This document shows positions 19,244-26,711 of a stretch of 64,000 nt of DNA, one piece after another. Origin of the DNA: Pseudomonadaceae bacterium. Lineage in GTDB: Bacteria; Pseudomonadota; Gammaproteobacteria; Pseudomonadales; Pseudomonadaceae. The notes under the pieces are model-generated. The model had not been told where the DNA came from. It did not search any database and worked only from the letters and a program-made list of their open reading frames with translations. The DNA is taken from positions 744,001 through 808,000 of the forward strand of contig CAAFUS010000013.1 in the NCBI GenBank assembly GCA_900766265.1, in the 5' to 3' direction. Position numbers and translations under genes: made by a program. The first letter of the stretch is position 1. The number at the start of each line of letters is the position of its first letter.

Positions 19244-21510
19244 GCGAAACCTTGGACCTGAGCCTCGAAGGCGTGGAGCGCCGCTCGCTCGCCGACTTCA
19301 CCGAGCAGGCTTATCTCAATTATTCGATGTACGTGATCATGGATCGCGCGCTGCCGCACATCGGCGACGGACTCAAGCCCGTCCAGCGGCGGATCGTCTA
19401 CGCCATGAGCGAGCTGGGACTCGGCGCTGACTCCAAGCACAAGAAGTCCGCACGTACCGTCGGTGACGTGCTCGGCAAGTTCCACCCCCATGGCGATTCG
19501 GCGTGCTACGAAGCCATGGTGCTCATGGCGCAGCCGTTCAGTTATCGCTACACGCTGGTCGACGGCCAAGGCAACTGGGGGGCGCCGGACGATCCGAAGT
19601 CATTCGCCGCCATGCGCTACACCGAGGCCCGGTTGTCGCGCTATTCCGAAGTGCTGCTCAGCGAGCTGGGGCAGGGCACCGTCAACTGGGTGCCAAACTT
19701 CGACGGCACGCTCGAAGAGCCCGCCACCTTGCCGGCGCGCCTGCCCAACCTGTTGCTCAACGGCACCACCGGTATCGCGGTGGGCATGGCTACCGACGTG
19801 CCGCCGCACAACCTGCGCGAAGTGGCCACGGCCTGCGTGCGATTGCTCGACGAGCCGGGCGCCACGGTGGAGCAGCTGTGCGAGCACATCCTGGGCCCGG
19901 ACTTTCCGACCGAAGCCGAGGTGATCACGCCGCGCGCCGACCTGCTGAAAGTCTACGAGACCGGCCGCGGCTCGGTGCGCATGCGCGCGGTGTACCGTGT
20001 CGAGGACGGCGACGTGGTGGTGACCGCGCTGCCGCATCAGGTTTCCGGCGCCAAGGTGCTGGAGCAGATCGCCTCGCAGATGCAGGCCAAGAAGCTGCCG
20101 ATGGTGGCCGACCTGCGCGACGAGTCGGACCACGAGAACCCCTGCCGCATCGTCATCATCCCGCGCTCCAATCGTGTCGACGCGGCCGAGCTGATGCAGC
20201 ACCTGTTCGCCACCACCGACCTCGAGTCGACCTACCGGGTGAACATCAACATCATCGGGCTCGACGGCAAGCCGCAGGTCAAGAACCTGCGCACGCTGCT
20301 CAGCGAGTGGCTGGTCTACCGGATCGGTACGGTACGACGGCGCCTGCAGTTCCGGCTGGACAAGGTGGAGAAGCGCCTGCACCTGTTGGAGGGCCTGCTG
20401 GTCGCCTTCCTTAACCTCGACGAGGTCATCCACATCATCCGCACCGAGGATCAGCCCAAGCCGGTGCTGATGGCGCGCTTCGAGCTCTCCGAACTGCAGG
20501 CCGATTACATCCTCGACACCCGCCTGCGCCAGCTGGCGCGGCTGGAAGAGATGAAGATCCGTGGCGAGCAGGACGAGCTGGCCAAGGAGCGCGACCGGCT
20601 GCTTAGCCTGCTGGGCAGCGAAGCCAAACTCAAGAAGCTGGTGCGCAAGGAGCTGCTCGAGGACGCCGAGACCTATGGCGACGAGCGCCGCTCGCCCATC
20701 GTCGAGCGCGCCGAAGCCCGTGCGCTGTCGGAAAACGAGCTGCTGCCGTCCGAACCGGTGACCGTGGTGATTTCCGAGAAGGGCTGGGCGCGCTGCGCCA
20801 AGGGACACGATATCGACGCCACGGGGCTCTCCTACAAGGCCGGCGATGGTTTCAAGGCGGCGGCCTCCGGGCGTTCGAACCAGTACGCCGTCTTCATCGA
20901 TTCGACTGGGCGCAGCTATTCGCTTCCCGCCCATTCCCTGCCTTCGGCCCGCGGCCAGGGCGAGCCGCTGACGGGTCGCCTCGCGCCTCCGCCAGGGGCC
21001 AGCTTCGAATGCGTGCTGCTGCCCGATGACGAGGCGCTGTACGTGATCGCGTCGGATGCCGGCTATGGTTTCGTCGTCAAGGGCGAGGACCTGCAGGCCA
21101 AGAACAAGGCAGGCAAGGCCCTTATCAACTTGCCTGCCGGGGCGAAAGTGATGGCGCCGCAGCCGCTTTCCAATCGGGAGGAAGATTGGCTGGCGGCTGT
21201 CACGACGGAGGGGCGCCTGCTGTTGTTCAAAGTGGCCGACCTGCCACAGCTGAGCAAGGGCAAGGGCAAGGGCAACAAGATCATCGGTATTCCGGGGGAC
21301 CGAGCTGCCAGTCGCGAAGAATACGTCACCGACCTCGCGGTGCTGCCGCCGGGCGCGACCCTGGTGCTGCAGGCCGGCAAGCGTACGCTTTCGCTCAAGG
21401 CCGAGGATCTCGAGCATTACCAGGGAGAGCGTGGCCGTCGTGGCAACAAGCTGCCGCGCGGCTTCCAGCGGGTCGACGGGCTCCTTGTCGAAAAGGGCCG
21501 GGTGAACTGA
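19240..21510 (+). CDS. parC: DNA topoisomerase IV subunit A
   Basis: DNA-cleaving subunit of Topo IV, 756 residues. The catalytic tyrosine is Tyr127 in AAMRYTEARLS. The quinolone-resistance region reads HPHGDSACYEAM with Ser87, the quinolone-sensitive residue at that position. A long coiled-coil connector follows (about 365-480), then a C-terminal beta-pinwheel with GYGFVVKGEDL and KGKGNKIIGIPG repeats. The ATG overlaps the stop of the upstream protease gene. The last gene of the coupled parE-...-parC set, with a hairpin 21 bases after its stop. Confidence 0.97.
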   Translation: MSETLDLSLEGVERRSLADFTEQAYLNYSMYVIMDRALPHIGDGLKPVQRRIVYAMSELGLGADSKHKKSARTVGDVLGKFHPHGDSACYEAMVLMAQPFSYRYTLVDGQGNWGAPDDPKSFAAMRYTEARLSRYSEVLLSELGQGTVNWVPNFDGTLEEPATLPARLPNLLLNGTTGIAVGMATDVPPHNLREVATACVRLLDEPGATVEQLCEHILGPDFPTEAEVITPRADLLKVYETGRGSVRMRAVYRVEDGDVVVTALPHQVSGAKVLEQIASQMQAKKLPMVADLRDESDHENPCRIVIIPRSNRVDAAELMQHLFATTDLESTYRVNINIIGLDGKPQVKNLRTLLSEWLVYRIGTVRRRLQFRLDKVEKRLHLLEGLLVAFLNLDEVIHIIRTEDQPKPVLMARFELSELQADYILDTRLRQLARLEEMKIRGEQDELAKERDRLLSLLGSEAKLKKLVRKELLEDAETYGDERRSPIVERAEARALSENELLPSEPVTVVISEKGWARCAKGHDIDATGLSYKAGDGFKAAASGRSNQYAVFIDSTGRSYSLPAHSLPSARGQGEPLTGRLAPPPGASFECVLLPDDEALYVIASDAGYGFVVKGEDLQAKNKAGKALINLPAGAKVMAPQPLSNREEDWLAAVTTEGRLLLFKVADLPQLSKGKGKGNKIIGIPGDRAASREEYVTDLAVLPPGATLVLQAGKRTLSLKAEDLEHYQGERGRRGNKLPRGFQRVDGLLVEKGRVN

Positions 21511-21531
21511 CATCAGGTGCTGGTGTCGGCA

Positions 21532-21555
21532 GGCGTTATCCCGGAAGATAACGCC
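21532..21555 (+). terminator. Hairpin after parC
   Basis: Perfect 9-bp stem GGCGTTATC (21532-21540) / GATAACGCC (21547-21555) with a 6-base loop. The T-tract is poor (CTTCAATCT), so it may be a weak terminator or an mRNA 3' stabiliser. Confidence 0.5.
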
Positions 21556-21672
21556 CTTCAATCTGCAGGGTCGATGTGCCTGGGCCGGACCGGCGCCAGC
21601 ACCTCGCAGCAATGATTCGCACAGGGCCGGATGCGCCATGTGTCCGCCCTGGCTGCCGTTATGGATGTGATG

Positions 21673-22377
21673 ATGAACCTGGTGCGTTACCCCATCGCTC
21701 TGCTGCTGGCCTCGGTACTGGCCGGCTGTGCGAGCCCCCGTTCGGTCCCCCTGTACTCGCTCGATAACGGTGTCGTCGAACTCCCGGAGCGGGCCGACGG
21801 CGCAGCGGTGCTGCTGGCTCCGGTCAAGCTGGCCGACTACCTGCAGCGCGAGGACATTCTCCAACGCCGTGCCGATGGCAGCCTGGCACCGGTCGGCGCG
21901 GATGCCCGCTGGGCCGGACCGCTCGGGCAGGGTGTCGATCAGCTGTTGTTGCGCCAGCTGGCCTGGCGACTCGATACCCAGCGCTTGGCACTGGGGGAGG
22001 CCTCGGGCTTTGTACCCGATGTCCAGGTCGAGCTGGCTATCACCCGCCTCGATTCCGGCCCCCAGCAGCCCGCCGTACTCGAGGCGCAGTGGAAATTGCT
22101 GGACAAGGAGGGCAAGCAACAGGCGAGTCGCCTGGTTCGTCTTCAGGAAGACCATCAGGGTTCCACGGCCGATCAGGTACGTGCCCAAAGCCTGCTGTTG
22201 CAGCGGTTAGGCGAGCAGCTCGCCAGCGCGATCGAGCCGGTGGCCGCCAGCCCCCGGGAAAAGCCCAAAACCGCCGCCAAACCCAAGCCGCAGAGCGGTC
22301 GCAACGCCGAGGCCGCGGCGCCCCGTATTCCCGCTTTGCAAACCATCCGTACCGAAATGGAAGTGTTTCGCTTCTGA
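21673..22377 (+). CDS. PqiC/YmbA-type ABC transport auxiliary lipoprotein
   Basis: A 234-residue outer-membrane-type lipoprotein. From ATG 21673 the signal peptide is MNLVRYPIALLLASVLAGC, with lipobox LAGC. The next blocks SVPLYSLDNGV, VLLAPVKLADYLQREDILQR and VDQLLLRQLAWRL match the PqiC/DUF330 family, which partners MCE-type lipid transporters. No PqiA/PqiB gene is adjacent, so its partner must be elsewhere or absent. The C-terminus is a low-complexity Lys/Pro/Ala tail. In-frame ATGs at 21631 and 21664-21670 are alternative starts. The gene faces a strong bidirectional terminator. Confidence 0.75.
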   Translation: MNLVRYPIALLLASVLAGCASPRSVPLYSLDNGVVELPERADGAAVLLAPVKLADYLQREDILQRRADGSLAPVGADARWAGPLGQGVDQLLLRQLAWRLDTQRLALGEASGFVPDVQVELAITRLDSGPQQPAVLEAQWKLLDKEGKQQASRLVRLQEDHQGSTADQVRAQSLLLQRLGEQLASAIEPVAASPREKPKTAAKPKPQSGRNAEAAAPRIPALQTIRTEMEVFRF

Positions 22378-22405
22378 CGAGTCGGTTGTTCTGGTGCTGT
22401 TGAAT

Positions 22406-22439
22406 CGAAAACGCCCCGATCCTGGTCGGGGCGTTTTCG
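22406..22439. terminator. Bidirectional terminator
   Basis: A 14-bp perfect stem CGAAAACGCCCCGA (22406-22419) / TCGGGGCGTTTTCG (22426-22439) with a 6-base loop and A/T flanks. It sits between the PqiC-like gene (+) and the Smp-like gene (-). Confidence 0.92.
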
Positions 22440-22459
22440 TTTCGCTGCCGTCGAGGCGC

Positions 22460-24022
22460 TTAGCGGTTGCGCAGCTCGTGCATGCGCGCCAGCTGGCGCT
22501 CGAGCAGGGCCGGGTAGGGTTCCAGCAGGCGCTCGACGCAGCAGGCGCCTTCTGGGCTCGCGATGGGGCGGATGCGCGCGCGTTGACGTACCAGTGGATC
22601 GTCCCCGATGGCGCGCTCGACCAGCAGCAGGTTGCGGCTGTGCTGGGACATGGCCAGGGCTGCCTGGGCCGGCTCGCTGAGCAGCAGTTCGCCCTGGCTC
22701 AGGTCTACCAGGTCGCTGCCCAGCGTGAGACCCAATTGCAGCTGAAGGGTGATACCGGTGTCCGCGACCTCGATCTGCAAGGCATGGCCAAGGGCTCGCA
22801 GCAATTCCCCGCAGCAAAGGGCGTGGGTCAGGTAATTCTCCTCGTCGTCCTGGCTGTGGAACAACATCAGACTGCTGCCGTCGTTGAGGGTCTGAAGCTC
22901 TGCCTGGTAGAGCGTGGCAGCCTGATCGAGGCAGTCGCGATAGCGCTGCAGCAGGTCCATCAGCTGGCTGCGAGGCAGCCGGCGCAGTTGCTCCTGGGCG
23001 CCGAGCTGTACCGCCAGTACGGCGCTCATGCTCGGCGCTGGCGGCGCCACGGCCCTGGATGATACCGGCTTGTCGGCGACGGCCGGCGCGTCGAACTCCT
23101 CGTCGAAGGAGTCGAATTCGTCGTCTTCGTCGAGCGGGGCGTGGCGGACGTCGCGACGTGGCTCGGGCTCGAGATAATCCACCTCCACGTCCAGGTCGTC
23201 CTCTTCGAAGGGCTCGGATGCCCCGCGCAAGGACGCTTCGTGCAGCTCGGCCTCGTCGGCGTAGTCGCCGTCGAACAGCTCGTCGTCTTCGTAATCCGAC
23301 TCGTCTTCGTATTCGGGTTCGGGCTTTTCCGGTACCAGGCGAGCTTGCAGCTGGCGCGCCAGATCACCGATTTCATCCAGGCGGCCGGAACCCGGTGCCG
23401 GGTCGTCCGGATCGCGCACCCAGACGCGCAGCTGCATCAAGGGCATGGAGATCTGCCGGCCCAGGCGCATGCTCAGGTACAGCGTCAGCGCCAGCAGAAT
23501 CAGGCTGAGCAGCCCCATGCTCTGTAGGCTGATGGTCATGGGTTGCTGGAATTGCTGCATGTCGAGGGTGATGCGCAGATCACCGGCGATCACTTCCTGG
23601 AAGGTGATCGGCGTGGAATAGATGCCGGTATCGTCGTTGAGCAGGTTGCGCGAGGGACGCGTGCCTGACTCGGCCAGCACCCGGTTGTCACCCACGCTAT
23701 AGATGGCCGCATGGGCGACCATGGGATTTCTCACCAGATTGCTGAGCAGGACGTTGAGGCTGAGGATGTCGTTGGCAACCAGCAGCTCCGTCGCCGAGGC
23801 GGCGGTCTGGGTAATCAGGCTCTGGCCGAGTGCATCGGCCTGCTGCTCCATGGCCTGCTTGAACTGCATGCCCATGACCCAGGAGTAGATGATCAGCGCC
23901 AGGGTCACCAGCAACAGGGTGTGGCTGGCGATGCGCAGCACCAGCGGGCCCCGCCGTTGGCGCAGGGCACGATAGATCAGAAGGAAGAAATTATCAGGCT
24001 TTACGGATGGGGGCCGGTTCAC
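22460..24022 (-). CDS. Smp/YtjB (AhpA)-type membrane protein with cyclase-like C-terminal domain
   Basis: 520 residues from GTG 24022. The N-terminal half resembles YtjB/Smp, which is also divergent from serB in E. coli: TM1 near residues 30-50 (IASHTLLLVTLALIIYSWVM), a periplasmic loop, TM2 near 170-190, then a HAMP-like linker. An acidic, low-complexity stretch follows (about 230-320, many Asp/Glu). The last 190 residues have the layout of a class III nucleotidyl cyclase (VLAVQLGAQEQL, LQRYRDCLDQA, LNDGSSLMLFHS, TLGSDLVDLSQGE), but the metal-binding aspartates are missing, so it would be inactive. An ATG at 24100 is in frame but would add an unlikely leader. Cyclase similarity is my reading, not a search result. 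Confidence 0.75.
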   Translation of the reverse strand: MNRPPSVKPDNFFLLIYRALRQRRGPLVLRIASHTLLLVTLALIIYSWVMGMQFKQAMEQQADALGQSLITQTAASATELLVANDILSLNVLLSNLVRNPMVAHAAIYSVGDNRVLAESGTRPSRNLLNDDTGIYSTPITFQEVIAGDLRITLDMQQFQQPMTISLQSMGLLSLILLALTLYLSMRLGRQISMPLMQLRVWVRDPDDPAPGSGRLDEIGDLARQLQARLVPEKPEPEYEDESDYEDDELFDGDYADEAELHEASLRGASEPFEEDDLDVEVDYLEPEPRRDVRHAPLDEDDEFDSFDEEFDAPAVADKPVSSRAVAPPAPSMSAVLAVQLGAQEQLRRLPRSQLMDLLQRYRDCLDQAATLYQAELQTLNDGSSLMLFHSQDDEENYLTHALCCGELLRALGHALQIEVADTGITLQLQLGLTLGSDLVDLSQGELLLSEPAQAALAMSQHSRNLLLVERAIGDDPLVRQRARIRPIASPEGACCVERLLEPYPALLERQLARMHELRNR

Positions 24023-24129
24023 AGAGCGCGGCTCTTTCTCGAAGGGAATTGCCGAGCAGTATACGGAAAGCGATGTATGGGCTGAAGGTCGGTGGTCCAA
24101 AGATGACGAAAAGACGCCAGACTCGCGAT

Positions 24130-24163
<34 letters not shown>

Positions 24164-24228
24164 TGCGCCCTACCGGGGGGGCGGAGCTGTTGTAGAATGC
24201 CGCCCACTTTTGTCATGGGAGCTGCGCC

Positions 24229-25443
24229 TTGCGCGAAATCGTCCTGATCAACATTACCGGGGAAGATCGGCCTGGGCTGACGGCCGCGATCACCGGTGTC
24301 CTCGCCCAGGGAGGCGTGAACATCCTCGACATCGGCCAGGCGGTCATCCATGACACCCTGTCGTTCGGCATCCTGGTGGAGATTCCCGACACCGAGCAGG
24401 CCTCGTCGGTGCTCAAGGACGTGTTGTTCACCGGCTACAAGCTGGACCAGCAGGTGCGTTTTACGCCGGTCGCCGAAGCGGATTACCAGCAGTGGGTCGC
24501 CGGGCAGGGCAAGCCGCGCCACATCGTCACGCTGCTGACGCGCAAGGTGACAGCCGAGCAGTTGCAGCGGGTCAGCGCGATCACGGCCCAGTACGGCCTG
24601 AACATCGACCATATCGACCGGCTTTCCGGGCGCATGCCGCTCGACATGCCGGACGAGCAGGGCAAGGGCTGCATCGAGTTCTCGGTGCGCGGCGAGCCTG
24701 CCGATACCGCGGCGTTGCGTGCCGAGTTCCTGAGCGTCGCTCAGGAGCTGAACGTCGATATCGCTTTCCAGCGCGACTCGGTGTTTCGCCGCAACCGGCG
24801 CCTGGCCGTGTTCGACATGGATTCCACCTTGATCGAGGCGGAAGTCATCGACGAGCTGGCCAAGGCCGCGGGGGTCGGGGCGCAGGTGGTCGAGATTACC
24901 GAGCGAGCGATGCGCGGCGAGCTGGATTTCCGCTCGAGCTTCAAGGAGCGCCTGGCGCTGCTCAAGGGACTTCCCGAGTCGGCGCTTCAGGAGGTCGGGG
25001 CCACGCTGCGCCTGACCGAGGGGGCAGAAGTGCTGTTTGCCGAGCTCAAACGCCTCGGTTACAAGACGGCGATCCTCTCAGGTGGCTTCTCCTACTTCGC
25101 CAAGCAATTGCAAGCGCGGCTCGGCATCGATTACGTCTTTGCCAACGAGCTGCAGATAGAGGACGGCCGCCTGACAGGCGTGGCGGTGGAGCCGATCGTC
25201 GATGCCCAGCGCAAGGCCGATCTGTTGCGTGAACTGGCCGAGCGCGAGGGACTGCGGCTGGAGCAGACCATCGCCGTGGGTGATGGTGCCAACGACCTGC
25301 CGATGCTCGGTATCGCCGGGTTGGGCGTGGCCTTCCGGGCCAAGCCGCTGGTCAAGCAGTCAGCCAAGCAGGCGATCTCGACGCTGGGGCTGGATGGAAT
25401 CCTGTATTTGCTGGGCTTCAGGGATCGGGACGGGACGGAATAA
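24229..25443 (+). CDS. serB: Phosphoserine phosphatase
   Basis: Last step of serine synthesis: O-phosphoserine to L-serine, in the cytoplasm. It has 404 residues. The first 180 residues carry two ACT-like regulatory domains (IVLINITGEDRPGLTAAITG at the N-terminus), which usually bind serine. The HAD phosphatase follows with FDMDSTLIEAE (nucleophile Asp196, acid/base Asp198), SGGFSYFA and VGDGANDLPML. The TTG start at 24229 has GGGAG seven bases upstream. A HTH or membrane part is absent. Divergent from the Smp-like gene, the same pairing as in E. coli. Confidence 0.95.
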   Translation: MREIVLINITGEDRPGLTAAITGVLAQGGVNILDIGQAVIHDTLSFGILVEIPDTEQASSVLKDVLFTGYKLDQQVRFTPVAEADYQQWVAGQGKPRHIVTLLTRKVTAEQLQRVSAITAQYGLNIDHIDRLSGRMPLDMPDEQGKGCIEFSVRGEPADTAALRAEFLSVAQELNVDIAFQRDSVFRRNRRLAVFDMDSTLIEAEVIDELAKAAGVGAQVVEITERAMRGELDFRSSFKERLALLKGLPESALQEVGATLRLTEGAEVLFAELKRLGYKTAILSGGFSYFAKQLQARLGIDYVFANELQIEDGRLTGVAVEPIVDAQRKADLLRELAEREGLRLEQTIAVGDGANDLPMLGIAGLGVAFRAKPLVKQSAKQAISTLGLDGILYLLGFRDRDGTE

Positions 25444-25451
25444 GGGCTGCC

Positions 25452-25496
25452 GGAAGCTGGAAACTCTGGGCGGACGGTCGTCTTTTTCCAGCTTCC
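25452..25496. repeat. Inverted repeat between serB and the alcohol dehydrogenase gene
   Basis: Perfect 12-bp arms GGAAGCTGGAAA (25452-25463) and TTTCCAGCTTCC (25485-25496) with a 21-base loop. The right arm continues into AGCTTCCAGCT, giving a short AGCTTCC direct repeat. It may act as a terminator for both convergent genes, or be a repeat family member. Confidence 0.7.
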
Positions 25497-25519
25497 AGCT
25501 TCCAGCTCTAAGCTCCCGG

Positions 25520-26599
25520 CTAATTTCCCGGCTTTATCGCCACCTTCAGTACCCCGTCGCGCTGGTTGGCGAACAGGTCGTAGGCGTCCACAATGTCGTC
25601 CAGCGCGTACTGGTGGGTTACCAGCGGGCCGAGGTCAACACGCCCGGAGGCCACCACGTTGAGCAGGCGGCGCATGCGCTCCTTGCCGCCCGGGCACAGC
25701 GAGGTAACGATCCGGTTGTCGCCGAGGCCGGCGTGGAAGGCGCCCAGCGGGATGGTCAGGTCGCTGGAATAGACGCCCAAGCTCGACAGGGTCCCGCCCG
25801 GCTTGAGCACCCGTAACGCGCTTTCGAAGGTGGACTGCAATCCCAGCGCCTCGATCGAGGCGTCCGCGCCGCGCCCGTCGGTGAGCTTGAGCACTTCGTC
25901 GACCACGTCCACATTCCTGAAATTCAGGGTGACGTCGGCGCCCATCTGCCGGGCGATCTCGAGCCGGGCCTCGACGCCGTCCACCGCGATGATGGTGCCG
26001 GCGCCGCGCAGCCTGGCGCCGGCCGTAGCGCAGAGGCCGATCGGGCCTTGGGCGAAGATCACTACGATGTCGCCGATCCTGATGTTGGCAGCCTCGGCGC
26101 CGGCGAAGCCGGTGGACATGATGTCCGGGCACATCAGCACCTGCTCGTCGGTCAGCCCGTCCGGCACCGGCGCCAGGTTGGCCTGGGCATCGGGAACCAG
26201 GACGTATTCGGCCTGGGTGCCATCGATGCTGTTGCCGAAGCGCCAGCCACCCATGGGCTTGTAGCCGTGGCAGGCGCAGCCGCCATCCTGGGAGGCGAGC
26301 CCGTCCTGGCAGGCGTAGGAGGTGAAGCTCGGGCAGATGGCGCCGGCGATCACGCGCTGGCCTTCCTGATAGCCCTGCACGTTGCTGCCGAGTTTCTCGA
26401 TGATGCCTACCGGCTCATGGCCGATAGTCAGGCCGGGGGCCACCAGGTACTCACCCTTGAGGATGTGCACATCGGTGCCACAGATGGTGGTGGTGGTGAT
26501 ACGCAGCAGGGCGTCGTTGGGGCCGACCTCAGGGATCGGCTTGTCCTGCAGTTCGATGCGGCCAGGTTGGACGAACACGGCGGCTTTCATCATGACCAT
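25520..26599 (-). CDS. Zinc-type alcohol dehydrogenase (MDR family)
   Basis: 359 residues, medium-chain dehydrogenase. The catalytic-zinc ligands are Cys in TICGTDVHILKGEY and His-Glu in GHEPVGIIEKLG. The NAD(P) motif is IVVIFAQGPIGLCATAGARL (about 175). The structural-zinc loop is unusual: instead of CxxCxxCx7C it reads AICPSFTSYACQDGL then GGCACHG. This form is found in secondary-alcohol/isopropanol-type enzymes, but substrate is not certain. ATG 26599 has GAGAGGAG eight bases upstream; ATGs at 26593 and 26590 are possible. I do not remember a homologue between serB and fimX in P. aeruginosa, so it may be an insertion here. Confidence 0.88.
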   Translation of the reverse strand: MVMMKAAVFVQPGRIELQDKPIPEVGPNDALLRITTTTICGTDVHILKGEYLVAPGLTIGHEPVGIIEKLGSNVQGYQEGQRVIAGAICPSFTSYACQDGLASQDGGCACHGYKPMGGWRFGNSIDGTQAEYVLVPDAQANLAPVPDGLTDEQVLMCPDIMSTGFAGAEAANIRIGDIVVIFAQGPIGLCATAGARLRGAGTIIAVDGVEARLEIARQMGADVTLNFRNVDVVDEVLKLTDGRGADASIEALGLQSTFESALRVLKPGGTLSSLGVYSSDLTIPLGAFHAGLGDNRIVTSLCPGGKERMRRLLNVVASGRVDLGPLVTHQYALDDIVDAYDLFANQRDGVLKVAIKPGN

Positions 26600-26711
26600 C
26601 GTACGGACTCCTCTCGAAGGAAGGCGTCCGGATACTCTAGTCCAATGGTGTGGCCGACGGATGATCCCGATCAAGCAGCCAGGCGGATTGGGCAGGGCCG
26701 GGCCCTGCGGA

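Noticed and set aside
19498..19500. ParC Ser87 as a possible quinolone-resistance site
   Set aside because: The residue is serine, the sensitive form; no resistance substitution is present.
19600..22188. 862-codon open frame on the - strand opposite parC
   Set aside because: Covers parC and part of the PqiC-like gene. His/Gln/Arg-rich composition is typical of antisense shadow frames.
26692..26708. 17-bp palindrome GCAGGGCC-G-GGCCCTGC after fimX
   Set aside because: Could be a terminator or binding site, but there is no T-tract and no known matching motif, so I did not call it a feature.
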